Part shown: piece by piece, positions 12,601 to 25,500 of the stretch
How the letters are laid out: every line of letters starts with the position of its first letter
How positions within the stretch are numbered: the first letter of the stretch is position 1
Source: Osmia lignaria lignaria
Lineage: Eukaryota > Arthropoda > Insecta > Hymenoptera > Megachilidae
Assembly: GCF_051020975.1 (NCBI RefSeq)
Contig: NC_135045.1
Span: 1,614,501 to 1,678,500 of the forward strand
Direction of reading: 5' to 3'
Length of the DNA: 64,000 nucleotides
The notes under the pieces: generated by a model
The model's database searches: none
Told to the model about the DNA's origin: nothing
What the model saw: the letters and a program-made list of their open reading frames with translations, nothing else
Program-made: the position numbers and the translations under genes

Positions 12601-15600
12601 TACCAGTGTCGCTTGAAATAAGGCAGATTTAACATTTTGACTGTCATGTTACCCATATATCACTTGAACTTCAATAGGAATCCATCACTCATTATTAGGA
12701 ATTCTTTGACTTACTTAATTGGAGATACTCGAATTAGACACTTGAAATTATGAATAAAAATATAAATAATGGAATTTTCGACGGCTCTAGCGTGGCAGTC
12801 AAAGTGTTAAAGGTAGATCTTGAATGACCCAGTAACGAGGCCTTATGAAACCCGTACGCTCGTCAAAATGTCGAGTCCCATTGAAGATCAATCGAAATCA
12901 GTCACATGTGTCACGAGAAGAAGGATTTAAATTACCAGGCAAAAATATCGATCCCTCGGGTGTACGCGAAACCGAGCACCGTTGAATTTTTTCACGTTTA
13001 TTTGACTGTACAGTGCACACACGTGTGCAAAGTTAACAGAGACGTTTGGAGCACCATCGATCCTGGCCGCGCATACTAAGAGCAGCCAACACCGATGGCA
13101 CACTATTGCAGAAACAATGCCGGTGTTGAACGCGATCAGAAACAGCAGACCGGGAGAGAAGAGACACGAGGAGGCTGGAGAGAGAAAAAAATCGAGTTTT
13201 TCCGTTGTTCGAGCGTCACGGTTACGAATTAATCACGCCAGGATGCAACCGGGACCACAAAGTTGCTCCGCCGCGTGTATCGGTGAAACTTGGCTGGCAA
13301 ATACGATAAGGGAAGATCGTGATTTTGAGCACAGGATGGATTGTAATATTTTTTTTTTAAATTCTGAAAATATGAGGGAAATTATGTACGGGAAGGTTTA
13401 ACCCTTTCGATGCGTTTCTGTACGTTTGTATCTTAAATAAAAGAGAATGCAAATTTTTAAAACGAATAGACGATAGAAATTCTGGTTGAATGAACCGAAA
13501 GACACTTTCCTATGGAGGACGAACAAATTTCGAAAATATAGTCGCGAAAATCGGTTGGTTATAAATAACCCGGGGATCGTTTCACGTGCTTCTGCCCGCT
13601 TCTCAAATCTGATTGTGTATTTTTGAAATGTAGGTTACGGAATGCCAGCGAATGCAAGTATCTGATAAAGGGTTGCGTAAGTTTTGGCAAGTGCATCGAG
13701 GATCTATTTGCGGTGGAAAAACAGCCCGCCGCGTATTGTTGTTTATTAAGACCGGTCGTGTAATCGTGATTTATCGTCTAATTGAAATATATACGAACAC
13801 TAGCCGGTACCCCTATCAAATACCTTCGATCTATCGAAAGACAATAGACTTGATTAGTCTGAAACGAAATGCCGCTAATTATTTCCTATTTTAAGCATGA
13901 CATTTTTCTGTAAATATCATCGATTCGCGCATTTAACGCGTCACATCAGCCGCGGGCAATAAGTTAATTGGATCAGCTTAAAGTAATTAAGTTTTCAGAA
14001 TATGCAATCGATCAGCTTCGACGTAGTTTCTGTTTTTCTTCGATTCTTTTCCAAGTGTCCCGTTCAGGTAATAAACAGTTATGCACACTGAAGAATATTT
14101 TAACACCTTGCAAATTAAATCAGCTTCTTAACGCACTTTCGAAAATCATCATCTTCCAAGTACGCTCCTTCAACTATATTTCATCTTAGCCAAAAAATGT
14201 TTTGTGAATAAAATAGCCAAGTTAAAATTTCTCTTTATGGATGCCAAGGCAAACTTAGAGCCTACCTGATTCGCCTATTTTTCAGCATGGTACATCACTT
14301 ATTTCTGGTATGCTAGATTATGCTACACGTGTCGCAATTTATTAACGCGAAACGCACGCGTTTCGAAGTGAGCAACATCGGTTCGCATACATCACGGGAA
14401 CGAGGCCATCAATGTACATTTTTGTGCGCCAATTACGGAGCGGTTAACATGAATAATAATAACGAAGTATCTTAAAGTACATCGTGTCTAGGAATAGTTG
14501 GAACCAGAATAGAATAATAACACCCGATTGATATTTGATCGTCCAGTGATTCATTCAATAAGCGAATTTTATCAGTGTCTAATTAAAGGTTTGAACAGTT
14601 AAAAATGTCATTTCTATAGTAATAGTCAATGGTTATTGTCACTGCTGCACTTAACATTTAAATAAATTGGTGTTTTTTGAATTATCTCGCAATTATATGT
14701 AATTAAGGAAATGGTCTAATTATTTTTCTACTACAGTATGTCTCTTGAATTTTAAAGTAGACGACTGATACAGTTAACTATTAGAGAAACTTTCACCCTA
14801 TCGTACGATCGATCAGAATAAGGGAAGCGTTAAATTTGTTGCTAAAATCGTATGAAAGATAATTTTCACTGCTGAATCACGAGAAAATCGCAGTTTCTCT
14901 ACTAGAAATTTTGCTAGCTTAATTTCGCTAAATAGCTATTCAAATATTGAATACAAGTCAACGGACTGATATAAACTTTTTGTTATAATTTTCCTGGTTT
15001 AGGAACGGTGAAAGTTGACACGCGGTACTCGAAAACTTTCCATCCGAACTTTGATAACTTGTTCCATTAATAAATATGTTTTCAAAAATTCTTTATCAAA
15101 ATATGAAATAAGTTTGAGGAAAAACTCGGTGCTACGAAATCCAGAAAATAGTAAAAGGCTTCTGGTTCGCATAAAAGACCCTCGATTTGATGCTCGCATC
15201 CCGGAGGACGGTTAAACGTCACAACGAGCTTTAATTTTGAAGAGCGGCCTTAAAACGAATTAACCCCGTTTGTCGCGATAAAACTTAATGCAATTTCATC
15301 GTAACACGCGCGATTTACCGAGTTCCAGCCGATTTTTAAACGCATTCCTCTGATCCACCTTGGCCTAACATCGAATTAATTAATTAAATAATTAAATCAA
15401 TGATTTCTCATCCCTCGGATTTCGATCGATGATCCGAACTTCTCTATGCGTCGAGCGTACCAGGAACAAAAATTGTTTAGAAGTGACAAAGTTCTCTTCC
15501 CCGTAACTTATTAATAATGAATCAGACGACGAGTTACTCTGACGTGGTTTTTACTTACACGCTCGACGCGCGTCCACGTCATGTGTACACAAACAGAAGA

Positions 15601-18600
15601 AGGTATTCGAACAGCGGTACGTTCACAGGCTAATTATACAGTTTAGTAAATATCTTTGTAAAGAATCGTGTACTCTGTAGAAGATGCAGTTCAAAGATAA
15701 AATATGTACACGCGATTTTAATTCAACTACGAGTGTTTAAACCAAGTCCTTTCGGTGTTCGGTTCATATGTCACGGAGATAAGAATGAAAGGCTGAATGT
15801 AAATTACACATTCTCGTGTAATCATGGTTTATTAATATTGATACCACCTGGGAGGTTCGAAAATTTCTCATTCATTCCTCTGTTTATAAAAGTAACCCAC
15901 TTCCGAATCGTACGTTTATCACGTAAATCGCGATCGTTTCGCGGCCGCTTCAATTGATAGTATTATTGATCGGCGTTACTTGTTTGAAATAAGATCGTAA
16001 TTATGAGCAGAAGAATCTTAGAATAGAAAAAAGAAAATTCTACCGCGATGATTCATCGGGATGGGTTTGAATTTTTAGATAGTTCCAGAAGATCGATTTT
16101 ATTTTAAAAAACCGGAGGAAAGGAAATAAGTGTTATTGTTTCGACCAGAACGTCGATCGATGACGTCAAGAAACCACTGAGGGAATTTCATTGAACGCAA
16201 ATAGTGTTCCTGAGAATGATCATTTTTCCAATTTCGTTTCATATATTTTCACGAATTTTTCCAGGATTTGATATAGAGAATGGTTGAAGGATCAACACGA
16301 TCGCGAATTCTTGTAATTAAAATTTTTATAGTCGGCTGTTTGGACACGTCTCTCGCAGATGACGAAACATTTTTCAGCGCAGCAAAATACCTTCGAAAGC
16401 GTAGCAACGTCATCGAAAAGCTGAAACGCGTCGCGGTTTTCGCGTTCTCGCGAGAATTACAAGGAGCGGATTAAATTATGAATGTACTATAACGAGGTAT
16501 AACAGGTTAAACACGTGGACGATGGTATATACGTTCGACGATGAATTTTTCTGCAAGAGAAACGTTGTTAATTAATATGTACATGACACGCTGCGCGGTA
16601 GTTGATTTAAAGGTTGTTATGTCCTATTTAAAGCGCAATTTCGTTATCTAGCGAATGTGTGCACATACGTTAGATAAAATAGAGCGATAGCATCTCGTTT
16701 CTACCTTTGTTCGTGCCCGTGAACGTTCAAGAGACACTGAATCCTCTTTAAAGAAACAACAACCATTTGTTAAATATAAATTGTAGAAATTTTTCATAGA
16801 TCATGAATAGACACTTTTTATAGAAAATAGAACATCGGCTTGAAAACGTCCTATTGAATACCTGTCCGATTTTCAGCCAGGTATTCTTTCTCTTCTCTCG
16901 AAGAGGAAGCTTCCACCGTTACAATGACAAATGCTGGCAAGAATTCAACGGAAGATTAAAAATCGTTACCGTACGAGGCGAAACGAGAGGTGCACAGAGG
17001 CCAGAAAGAGGTTTACGTACACCTACGTGTCGACGTCCGCCGAATATATTTCTGGAACTGAATAAACGGATCGCGAAAGCCGAAGCTTTTCGAATGATTC
17101 TGAATTTCCGTGACGAAACGCCGAGATATCGCGAATTCAATCGCCGTATCACTGTTTCCGCGATACTTGAACCTTTGTTGTTTGTTACTTATGACTCATG
17201 ACGCGGTGAAAATAATCCTTTGTTATGCGCTGCACTGTAATTGCAATCACTCAAAACATGAATTTTCTAATTATAGTAATATATGGAGATTGATTGCCAC
17301 GATGGAAGGAAGAAAATAGGTAAATTCCGACGCGTTCGGTTAGTGAGAGGATTGATTAGCAAAGAGTTATAAACTTTCACCTCCGCATCTGCGAAGACAA
17401 CTCCTGAAATCGCAGTTGCACGACCCACATTGATTATCTCGCGGCTCCGATAAATGATAACGCGAAAGTAACCGAGGTTAATAAACCAAGCTTCAATCGA
17501 ACATTATCGGTTATTGTCATTTTATTCGCTTTTCACTCGTTTAATCGTCGAAACAAAATACGATACTCCGAAATTTTTGTATTATATCATGATAATTCGA
17601 GAAGGCGGTCGAAAATGAAAACCGACAGAAAAATCCTAACTTCTGGATGATTATCTTGTCTTGTATAATAAGACACAAGAATGATAAGAAATGACTCCGA
17701 GAATAGCGTGCAGTAATAATTAAAAGTAATCTGAGTAATGATCGGGTATGATTCGTTTGGAAGGAAAACCAGCGAGGAAGGGTTGATTTTTCATGGAAAC
17801 GAAAGCTTCTTCGAGGCGAAGAGAACGGAGTTGCACAGACAGACTTGTTGCTTGGCGTATTTTATTTTTGTAAACGAAAGACGATACTTCGCGGCACACT
17901 CGCCTATTTTGTAGGCCTCGTAATCGTCGCTCGTAATGCTTCGCCACAAATTCAACAGGCGAGCCGTGGAAAACGCGAATCTTTGCGGAAAACGAAGAGT
18001 AAACAAATCCCGGTTAGAATTAATATTATTTTCCCAAACGTTGTTCCGCGAAACTTTGTCGTCGAGCTTGTGAATTTTGTAAAATACCGCTGACAATAGA
18101 TAAATTATTCCATCCACGTTGGTTTCTTTATTTATCCCGAAGACGTCTTATAAATATTGCGGTTCACTACTTCAGGGTTGACCCGAATGTCGGACACAAA
18201 TAGTGAAAGGGTTAAGGAACCAGAAGGTCCTGGAGTACGAAATTAGAACGTTATCGGAATGCTTCGATATTTTTTTTCCGTTTCAAACACTCAATAGTTT
18301 GATCTGTGAATAACCTATGTTCTATAGTAGCGATGCTCATTTCACGGATCATTGACCACGGTTTATTTTTTTAATTGTGCAGCTGAACAAGCATTCGACT
18401 TCGTCAGTTTCGATAAACATTTTAGGCTCGAAATTAGAAAAAATTGAATAATTTTCGTTGCTGCGATCGAAGCTTCCTTGATTCAGTCCTGATGCGACTG
18501 TTTGAAGTTAATATTCGTTTGAATTCGATACAACTTCCTGAATGAAGACTCGATAGAACGCGTCTTGATAATAATTTCTAACAGTTAATAGGACTTGAAG

Positions 18601-21589
18601 CAATGCGAATCGATGATTGATAAATAACGACGAGTTCGACGTGAACCGGTATGACTTGCATTATGTAGATCAGGAAATACGTTGTTAGCGTACCACGTCC
18701 GTGCTCGCAATCGACTACTGATAACACGATAATTGCGTAAACTTTTCCCAGCTGATAGTACGTCAACGATATCGAGGTAAAATTATCAAGAAAATTAATT
18801 AATTCGAAAGATTTCTGTTCCTTCGAAAGTGATTAATTAAAAAATAGCCGATTTTCGATGATTGGACCAATAAACGAATTAAGAAAAAAAGAAAGAAAGT
18901 AAACCGAAGGTGCCACGTGTGATTGCTCGATCGAATTAACACGTTCGTCGCCACGTCGACACTGGGAATTTAATTTGATCATGATAAATAATTTCAGCAC
19001 CGACTGGTGGTCCCGCGTTAAATAATCCATTTTATCGCGTCTTATTTGATACGATTATTTCCACTGTAACAATCAACACGTTAATTCAAGGCTGTCAAGC
19101 TGATATCGAAAAACAAAGAAAAAGGTCATTCATCTGGTAACGGTACCACTTTTCGTGTTTCGCCTAAGCGATCGAACATTTTCAGCGACCGATCGACAAG
19201 TTGATCATGAAAAATAACTGACGCGATTTCGTTTCATGCAACAATAGAGCAATTTTCTCGGAGAATCAGTGGAAACAGATACAATTACCGCAGGCGATAT
19301 TCAATTCCTTTATACCGATTGAAAGCCAAATACGGCAATTTTCGAGTAATAAGAAAATTATGTAGGAACAACCTGTTCTAATGATTATCTGACGGTAATT
19401 CGACGGTAATTTCTTGTCATTCAGGGTTCAACGGCAAAATAAAGATAAAATACAAAGGATCTTAGGTAAGACGCAACTTGCTATCGTTTCGAGTAAATAA
19501 AACGCTTTAGAAGTACGATATCAAGCGTCCTGTTATTGAAGAATAAGAAATGAATAAAGGTGAATCGGATTCTATCGTGTACCTTAACCGGACACTGGGA
19601 ATAAATAAAATCAAATAAACGGGAAACAGGTGAAATGATTTTACAAACAAAATGATTCTGTATAGAAATAGAGCTATGAATATTCGTTGGTTAACGCGTT
19701 TCATTGATTTTACGTCAGTTTAACAGGTTTCCAACGATGCTTCAGAAAAAGGTGTAACGCGTATCTTCCCGCTGATCGTCCATGAATGCCACGGTACTAA
19801 TGATTCAAGGCCTCTATTGACAATCCACCATCTATTATTATTTTCAAACGCGACGAACACGCGTTATAACGGGGAAACGAGCACAACCTTGCGCATCTCT
19901 TCGCTACTCTCTTTCGCCGTTCACTTTTCAGAAACATTTCTCTGATAAAAGGGTTACTCGAATATGATTTCACATATTTTTGATCATCTTCATTAGCAAA
20001 CGCATTAGCGAATTATATTGAAATCGATCAACAAACGTGTAGCTCATCGAAGAATTTCTCGTTTTACTTTTTATAGTAGAGCTTTGCTAGAGATATTAAT
20101 CTTGTATTTATTTATGTTCATTATCGTTCGATAACCATTCCGACTTTACGACATGTAATACAGAGGTATAATTAATTCATTCTAAAGTGTGTATGACACA
20201 GTTACATGCTTTAGCTTTCAGCTGCTGAAGAGGCATAGATAGTGGTGTGTTTTTTCGAGCACGAGAGTGTACGTTCTACTTTTGATACTTTACGAACTAG
20301 GAAAGTCGTTAATTGATATAACTTCGATTGTTCGGTACAAGAAGATAATACGATAATTTTCAAATTATCTTCATCTATTTAACTAAACTCTGCTGGATTA
20401 ATTAACACGTCGATCGTCGCGAAGGTGCCTCGAATTAGATACGATCAAATGATTTCATTTATACTTAAATTAAATTATATTCTAAAAAAAGGATGTAGTA
20501 ATATAATTTTTGAATATTTCGTACCAATTCACGAATTATTAAAATTATGAACAGAAACGTCTAAAAAAGTCGATGTACTATATAATTAAGAGGTTAATTA
20601 ATTCAATAAACCTTCACAGGACAGATGACCTATTTTAATGCTTCAACAATTAACTGATCATCCCACTACGACGATAAAAATATTAAAATATAAAAAAGTA
20701 GATATACAATTTCGAAGTGGTAAATAGCAAACTTCTAGGGAGAAAAAGTTTCTACATTATAATTAAGAGTTTAATTAGATAACTGAGGAAAGAACCTTCA
20801 CCTATTTCAATGCTTCAACAACGAACTCGTAATCTCGCCATAAGGATAAAAATATTCTTAGAACGTCAGATTGCAATTAACATTTCTCTTTTTAAATAAA
20901 ATGATAGAAAATAAAAAATCATCATCTCATACCGGAAATCGGAGGCGTTAGATATAGGAGGATGGTAGCTAACGAGTCAATAGACGGTATTTAAGGGGCA
21001 GCAAGATGATTCAAGGGATTTCACCGATGCGGGCCATTGAGAAAACTTTGAACACGTGTACCAGCGGACTGGTAGTGGAAAGTAATAGAGAGGGGATAAA
21101 CATCGTGCGTCGTGTACAGACCAATGCTAACGCAAGTAGCTCGATAAAGCACTCTTTACCATGCTACTCAACTTTGTCCAGTTAATGGATTCGCAATATA
21201 ATTGAATTCAAATTGCACAATGTTGCTTTCTATTTCAAAATTTCAGAATAAAAGACTGCAACTCCTAATGCTGGTGACTCATAATAATGAGTTGCACATA
21301 AAGAATAAAATAATGAGACGTGCAACACGTTGCAATATTAAATATTATTCACTTTGTATGTTTAATTTATAATAAATGTGTGCTTTATAATAAATAAAAT
21401 AAAATTGTTGCATGTACAAACCGATATTCAAAGAGAAAAATATGATGCATAGGAGGAATGCAGGTACTTACCATTGAGACCATACTTCTCCTGGTTCCTC
21501 TTCACCTGATCGACAGACAATCCTTTATCAGGATCTACATTAAAGTAATTTACCACCTCTTCCACTGTTTTGCAATGGCCGTCCTCCAT
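3629..21589 (-). CDS. SERCA: SERCA-type P-type Ca2+ ATPase (sarco/endoplasmic reticulum calcium pump), 12 coding exons
   Basis: This P2A-type ATPase moves cytosolic Ca2+ into the ER/SR lumen using ATP. Coding exons, 5' to 3': 21589-21472, 11354-11337, 7889-7807, 7117-6731, 6647-6160, 6085-5080, 4991-4771, 4701-4566, 4486-4334, 4257-4124, 4041-3924, 3829-3629. Each junction has GT/AG and the phases join without a break to give 1020 aa, the length I recall for Drosophila SERCA. Visible landmarks are TGES in the actuator domain, PEGLPA in M4, the phosphorylated Asp351 in SDKTGTLTT, KGAPEG at the ATP pocket, TGDGVNDAP at the hinge, and Ca2+-ligand motifs NIGEVV, NLVTDGLPA and TIEM. I chose the ATG giving MEDGHCKTVEE because family members start there; an in-frame ATG eight codons upstream (21613) would give an unusual N-terminus. 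The tail after residue 991 matches the arthropod extra-helix isoform but carries two Arg in the helix. Identity is certain; the tail isoform is less so. Confidence 0.97.
7890..11336 (-). other. SERCA intron 2 (about 3.4 kb)
   Basis: This is the intron between the microexon and exon 3. It contains an A-homopolymer followed by AAG-rich sequence at about 8376-8411 and an inverted repeat around 10934-10953 (AATGCCAG, 4-nt loop, CTGGCATT). No coding exon is recognisable. Open frames here, for example around 8328-8714 and 10031-10330, lack the codon pattern of the surrounding SERCA exons and have no recognisable protein motif. Confidence 0.8.
11337..11354 (-). CDS. SERCA: SERCA coding exon 2, an 18-nt microexon
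   Basis: The minus-strand exon reads AATTGCCAGCCGAGGAGG. It follows a TTTGTTACAG acceptor and precedes a GTAAGTCTTT donor. It joins exon 1 (ending AATG) and exon 3 (starting GAAAATC) in frame and supplies the residues ELPAEE at about positions 40-45, which every SERCA carries just before GKSIWQL. The flanking introns are about 10.1 kb (upstream) and 3.4 kb (downstream). The exon is easily missed by gene finders. An 18-nt second exon is also known in vertebrate ATP2A genes, so this gene structure appears ancient. Confidence 0.93.
12629..12810. mobile_element. TTAA-flanked miniature inverted-repeat element (piggyBac-like MITE)
   Basis: The element is bounded by TTAA on both sides. The left end reads TTAACATTTTGACTGTCATG. 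The right end, read in reverse complement, is TTAACACTTTGACTGCCACG. The two 20-nt ends differ at only three positions, all transitions. The 182-bp unit has no coding capacity. TTAA target duplication is the hallmark of piggyBac-type elements, so a non-autonomous piggyBac-like MITE is the best fit. The family name is inference; no transposase is present in the window. Confidence 0.65.
18936..19021. mobile_element. Short TTAA-flanked inverted-repeat element (possible piggyBac-like MITE)
   Basis: The left end is TTAACACGTTCGTCGCCACG. The right end in reverse complement is TTAACGCGGGACCACCAGTC. TTAAC, the following CG, and the CCA-GTCG portion match when a gap is allowed. The total length is 86 bp with no coding capacity. 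It is more diverged than the element at 12629, so an internally deleted old copy is likely; a chance TTAA pair cannot be excluded. Confidence 0.35.
20564..20865. repeat. Diverged tandem duplication, two units of about 120-140 bp
   Basis: Two adjacent segments, about 20564-20705 and 20741-20865, share an ordered series of blocks: ATAATTAAGAG followed by GTTAATTA/TTTAATTAG, ACCTTCAC, CCTATTT then AATGCTTCAACAA, and a GATAAAAATATT block near the end. The order is identical and the spacing similar, so this is a true diverged duplication and not shared AT-richness. No function is evident. Confidence 0.55.
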
Positions 21590-22560
21590 GGTTACCTTGT
21601 ATTGGTACTTCACTAATCTTATCTGTTCAGTGGTTGTCCACGTTCATTCACACTGCAGTTTCTGCAATTCAAATGATATTACAAGTTAGAAATTTTCTTT
21701 CAGTTGATTATTTATAAAGTACAATTTTACATAGAAAATTTATAAACTAGGTAAATGATGAAGGTAAGAAACAACGATATCCTGAGTTAATACCATTGAA
21801 TATAATTAGATAATTATTCAGCAAACGAAGAATCGTTATGAAGTAATTCAACCAGAAGAATGGTTTTCATGAGTTTTAATAATTTCAGCATAATGAACAT
21901 TGGAGTAGAAAGAACAAAATATTGTTCTCAACAAACGTGAGAAACACGCTTCGAAATATAAATAAGGTCGAAAAGCAGTAATCAGCGTGAAAGGATCACG
22001 CGTGCACACGATCACATTGTAAACCATTTCAGGTTAAACACCCTGGTCCAGCCTCGAAAGTTACCAAGATGAACAGAATTCATCTACCTTGATCTCTTTG
22101 AACGAAAATACTCTATGAGATTCGTTAATAAGAGGAAACTCACCAAGGAATAAGCACAAAGTATTCGTTGGCGACGTGTCACTGGGAAATTACGTTACGG
22201 CTGTCGAATATTTAGGTTAGTTACAGGTCCCTAAGGTTCACTCGAGCACACAGAGAGGAAGAAAACAGAAACGAACTGACACGAACAAACAAATCGCCGG
22301 ACACTGAAAAGAAAAATTTCTACGATCGGGGCACAACGTATCACGATACGCGGGCACAGAAATTTGAGACGCACGTCATTTTCATAACGATATATTTCCC
22401 GTAAATGCTAAGCAAACCTCCTCTTCCGTGAGACTGACACAGCGAACGGCAAATCATTGCACACGTGCGCCACCTGGCGGAATGCGCCATTAAACAAATT
22501 GCAGCGCAGTTGCTTTCGCGCCGTCTCGCAATCCGCGTCAACCAAAGTTTAACAGGTTAA
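21590..22560 (-). promoter_or_regulatory. SERCA: Presumed SERCA 5' UTR and promoter region
   Basis: Upstream of the SERCA ATG, the minus strand has a plausible acceptor (TTTGAATTGCAG at about 21662) that would start a 5' UTR exon running into the coding exon. Further up, around 22274-22279, the minus strand reads TCAGTT, a match to the insect initiator, within a pyrimidine-rich stretch. No TATA box is obvious. This is inference from position and short motifs; the real transcription start could be elsewhere in the 22.0-22.5 kb region. Confidence 0.3.
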
Positions 22561-25500
22561 AGATGAAAAACATTTCTCGAGGAACCGTCGTTTCTCCGGG
22601 CTTATATCTTTTTCTATTTCAAAGTAGAATATTCTTTGCGATCGCGATAACGTTCACCGTGTCATTCACGAGAAACGCGTTACAGAGACGGCGCAACGCG
22701 AAGCAGGAAAGTGCGTGCGAGTCGAATGAACCGAGCATGTGGAGCGACGCTATTGGCTGGACAGCGTTCGTCAAGTATGACGCACTCAGCTATTTTCAGT
22801 CTTCTGCTAGTCTATTTCCTTGGCGCGTATTTTAAGACATTCAAAGGACATCGCTATATTGTCGTTATGTAACCAATTGCTCTTATAATTTCATCTCGAT
22901 CACTTTGATCGACAGTTCATGATCGAACATCGATTCGAATCGAACGTCTTTCGATTTATCGATATATACCAAACGGGGAAGCGCTCAGTTTATAATAAAT
23001 TCAGGTGGGCAGCAATGGAGGCAAAAGATGGATACTATATCGAAAACTTTTGCTAAGATTATGTAATGAAAAAGTATACAAACTTCTACGTTATATATTG
23101 GAATTTTCTTGGCATATGGTTAATGTAATTGTCATTTAAAAAAGCAACTTTTGAAATAAACGATCAATTATTTTTTTTTTCAATTTCTTTCCCGATATGA
23201 ATTTACGTTATGTAACACGCGCTCGTGTGAAAGCCCGCCGATGGCCAATGTCTACGCTTGTGTCTAAAATTAAGTTTATAACTTTCCACGATTACAACAA
23301 CTGCGACTCGTCGTATTGTAGAAACGTTAGTCAATAAATTTAGTCAGGCAGACCGAAACGAAATAAACGTCGTAAAGTAGCAAACTTATACGATGTAGAA
23401 GAAAATAAAGCTGTTTGATCGTATTAGTGTATACTGAAAATTAATCAACACGTTGGGCCTCGAACGCGATTCCATTTTGAAAAATATACACGGGCGTAAG
23501 ATACGAGAAGATTCAGAAAACAACTCTATCGTTCTACCGATACGTCATCGATCAACGATAATATATTAGTATTCAAGCGTAAAGAAGAAGCATGGTTCCA
23601 GGATCGATCAAATCCTTCGTTGTATCAGTCGATCGTTCTACGTTCAAGGTCGACTGGTACCGGAACTTAAAATTCCACCCAAGTGCAAAGGTCGCGTGGT
23701 AGCAAACGCCGAAGCCAAGGTTAGCGCTAAACTTGAGCGTGAATGGAGTAGCCGGGAGCGTGAATCGGGGTTACGGTCATGAGCGATTCCGGGCATTGAG
23801 AACTCGCCTCGCGATCCTATTTAGTTGTCTCCAACAAGTTCCACGAATACCGATCTATCCGTTTAGACCGCGACCCTGATGGAACCTAACAATGACCCAA
23901 AAGTCTAACCTTATATTTGTCCGAAAGCTTGTTCAAAGGAGGAAAATCGAAAGAAAAAAAAAAAAAAAAAAAGAAAAACTGGAGAAAAATGAAAAATCCC
24001 AGCTGAACTAACCCTTTGGACGCTAATGCAAGTAGATGTCCCGTAGTAGCGACGAAAGTGCACAAGCGATCATATCAAGGTTCGCGCGGGGGATAAAGTT
24101 TGATGAAAGGCACGCGGCAAAAGGACGACGACGACTACAGCTGGTCGATTGGTCGCACGGGACTGCGGAACACTTGTGAACCGGTCCGAAAGCTGTCCGT
24201 ACGACCAGCTCGCTCGAACGCCCGGGACGCGACTAGCCGGCCAAATCGCGCGTGCCCCAGCGGACGATTTTAGCACGTCTCTGACGACGACTTCCTAATT
24301 ATTTTGGCAGAGATGGCCAGCAGCCACTCTAACTTCCCTCCCTCCCTCCTAGCCACCCATCCCTCTTTCACGTTTCATCTTTATCCCGTGCTACCTTTGC
24401 CTATCTACCTGTCCCTCTCTCTCTCCCTCTACCCTCTTATCTACATCATCCTGATCCTCGCTTTTTACCAACCGTACGCATTTTCATTGCCATCATTTTT
24501 ATCTTTAATTTCACGTAACACCCGTCCACCCTCTATTAAAATCGCGATCGTGAATCTCTCGATAGTTTATATTTTTTTCCTGTTTTTTTTCTTAGAAACG
24601 AAGGAAGAACGATTCGGATGAGATAAAGTATACAAATGATTCAGTGAAATGAAATCGAGCGCGAAACGTTAATGCCATAATACTGTTAGGTAACAGACAG
24701 TCGGGGTGATATAATATTCGAATGGGTTGGGTGGCGTGGCGGAACAGTTTCTATTTGAAGATGAGATGCAACACGGTGGACGGGCTATAAAGATAGGAAA
24801 TGTAGTACGTTTGTTGGCAAACAAGTAGAGGTCGTGTTTGTATGTAACGTGAGCCCCACATCGACACGTCCGATGAAGCAATACGCTATGTTAGTCTGGC
24901 TGCTACTTAAGCTTCTGTGCTATACTTCAAAGTAACTAAACGTTTACTGGCTATACAACTTTTCATATATATCAACGAATAACGACTTTCCGACAGCATT
25001 TCAAGTCAACTACGAATAACAATAATTGGAATATAAGCACGAAGAAGAAAAAGAAGATCTAAATCCCAACTAAACGAGTATCATTTCTCAATTAATCTTT
25101 TTCTCCTTTACAATCCCAATGATCACTGGACACCGAAACAGAGTATCGACACACATGCGATCTCAATGATGATGGAGGGATCTAGGGATATACCCTGTCA
25201 CGGTTTTGTAACAAATTTCCACAATTACTATAGTCCACGATTGCTAGTCCCTCGTATCTTGACCGAACGTCGCACAACACTTCTCGAAATCGTCCATTCG
25301 ATTCTCCTCATTTTCTATAATACTCCTTTTCTCCCATGATTTCACACTTAGTAGTCGCGTACCATCACAAGAAACACTTAATTACAATGTCGACGGTGTT
25401 GAGCGGTGGTGGTAGCGCGGCAAGCAGACTTACCAAATACTACTTCTTTTCTCTGCTTTATCTCTTCTCCTATATTGTTGTCTATTGTTTGCTCGTTTTT

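Larger units (their letters stand above)
11355..21471 (-). other. SERCA intron 1 (about 10.1 kb) with small transposon-like elements
   Basis: This is the large first coding intron. It contains two TTAA-bounded inverted-repeat elements (12629-12810 and 18936-19021) and a diverged duplication at 20564-20865, all listed separately. Open frames up to about 115 codons (for example 16854-17201) have no recognisable motif and no consistent splice context. First introns of ion-pump genes often hold enhancers, but none can be pinned down here. Confidence 0.75.

Noticed and set aside
13396..13420. TTAACCCTTTCGATGCG as a piggyBac-type terminus
   Set aside because: No matching inverted end was found nearby; a single end is not enough to call an element.
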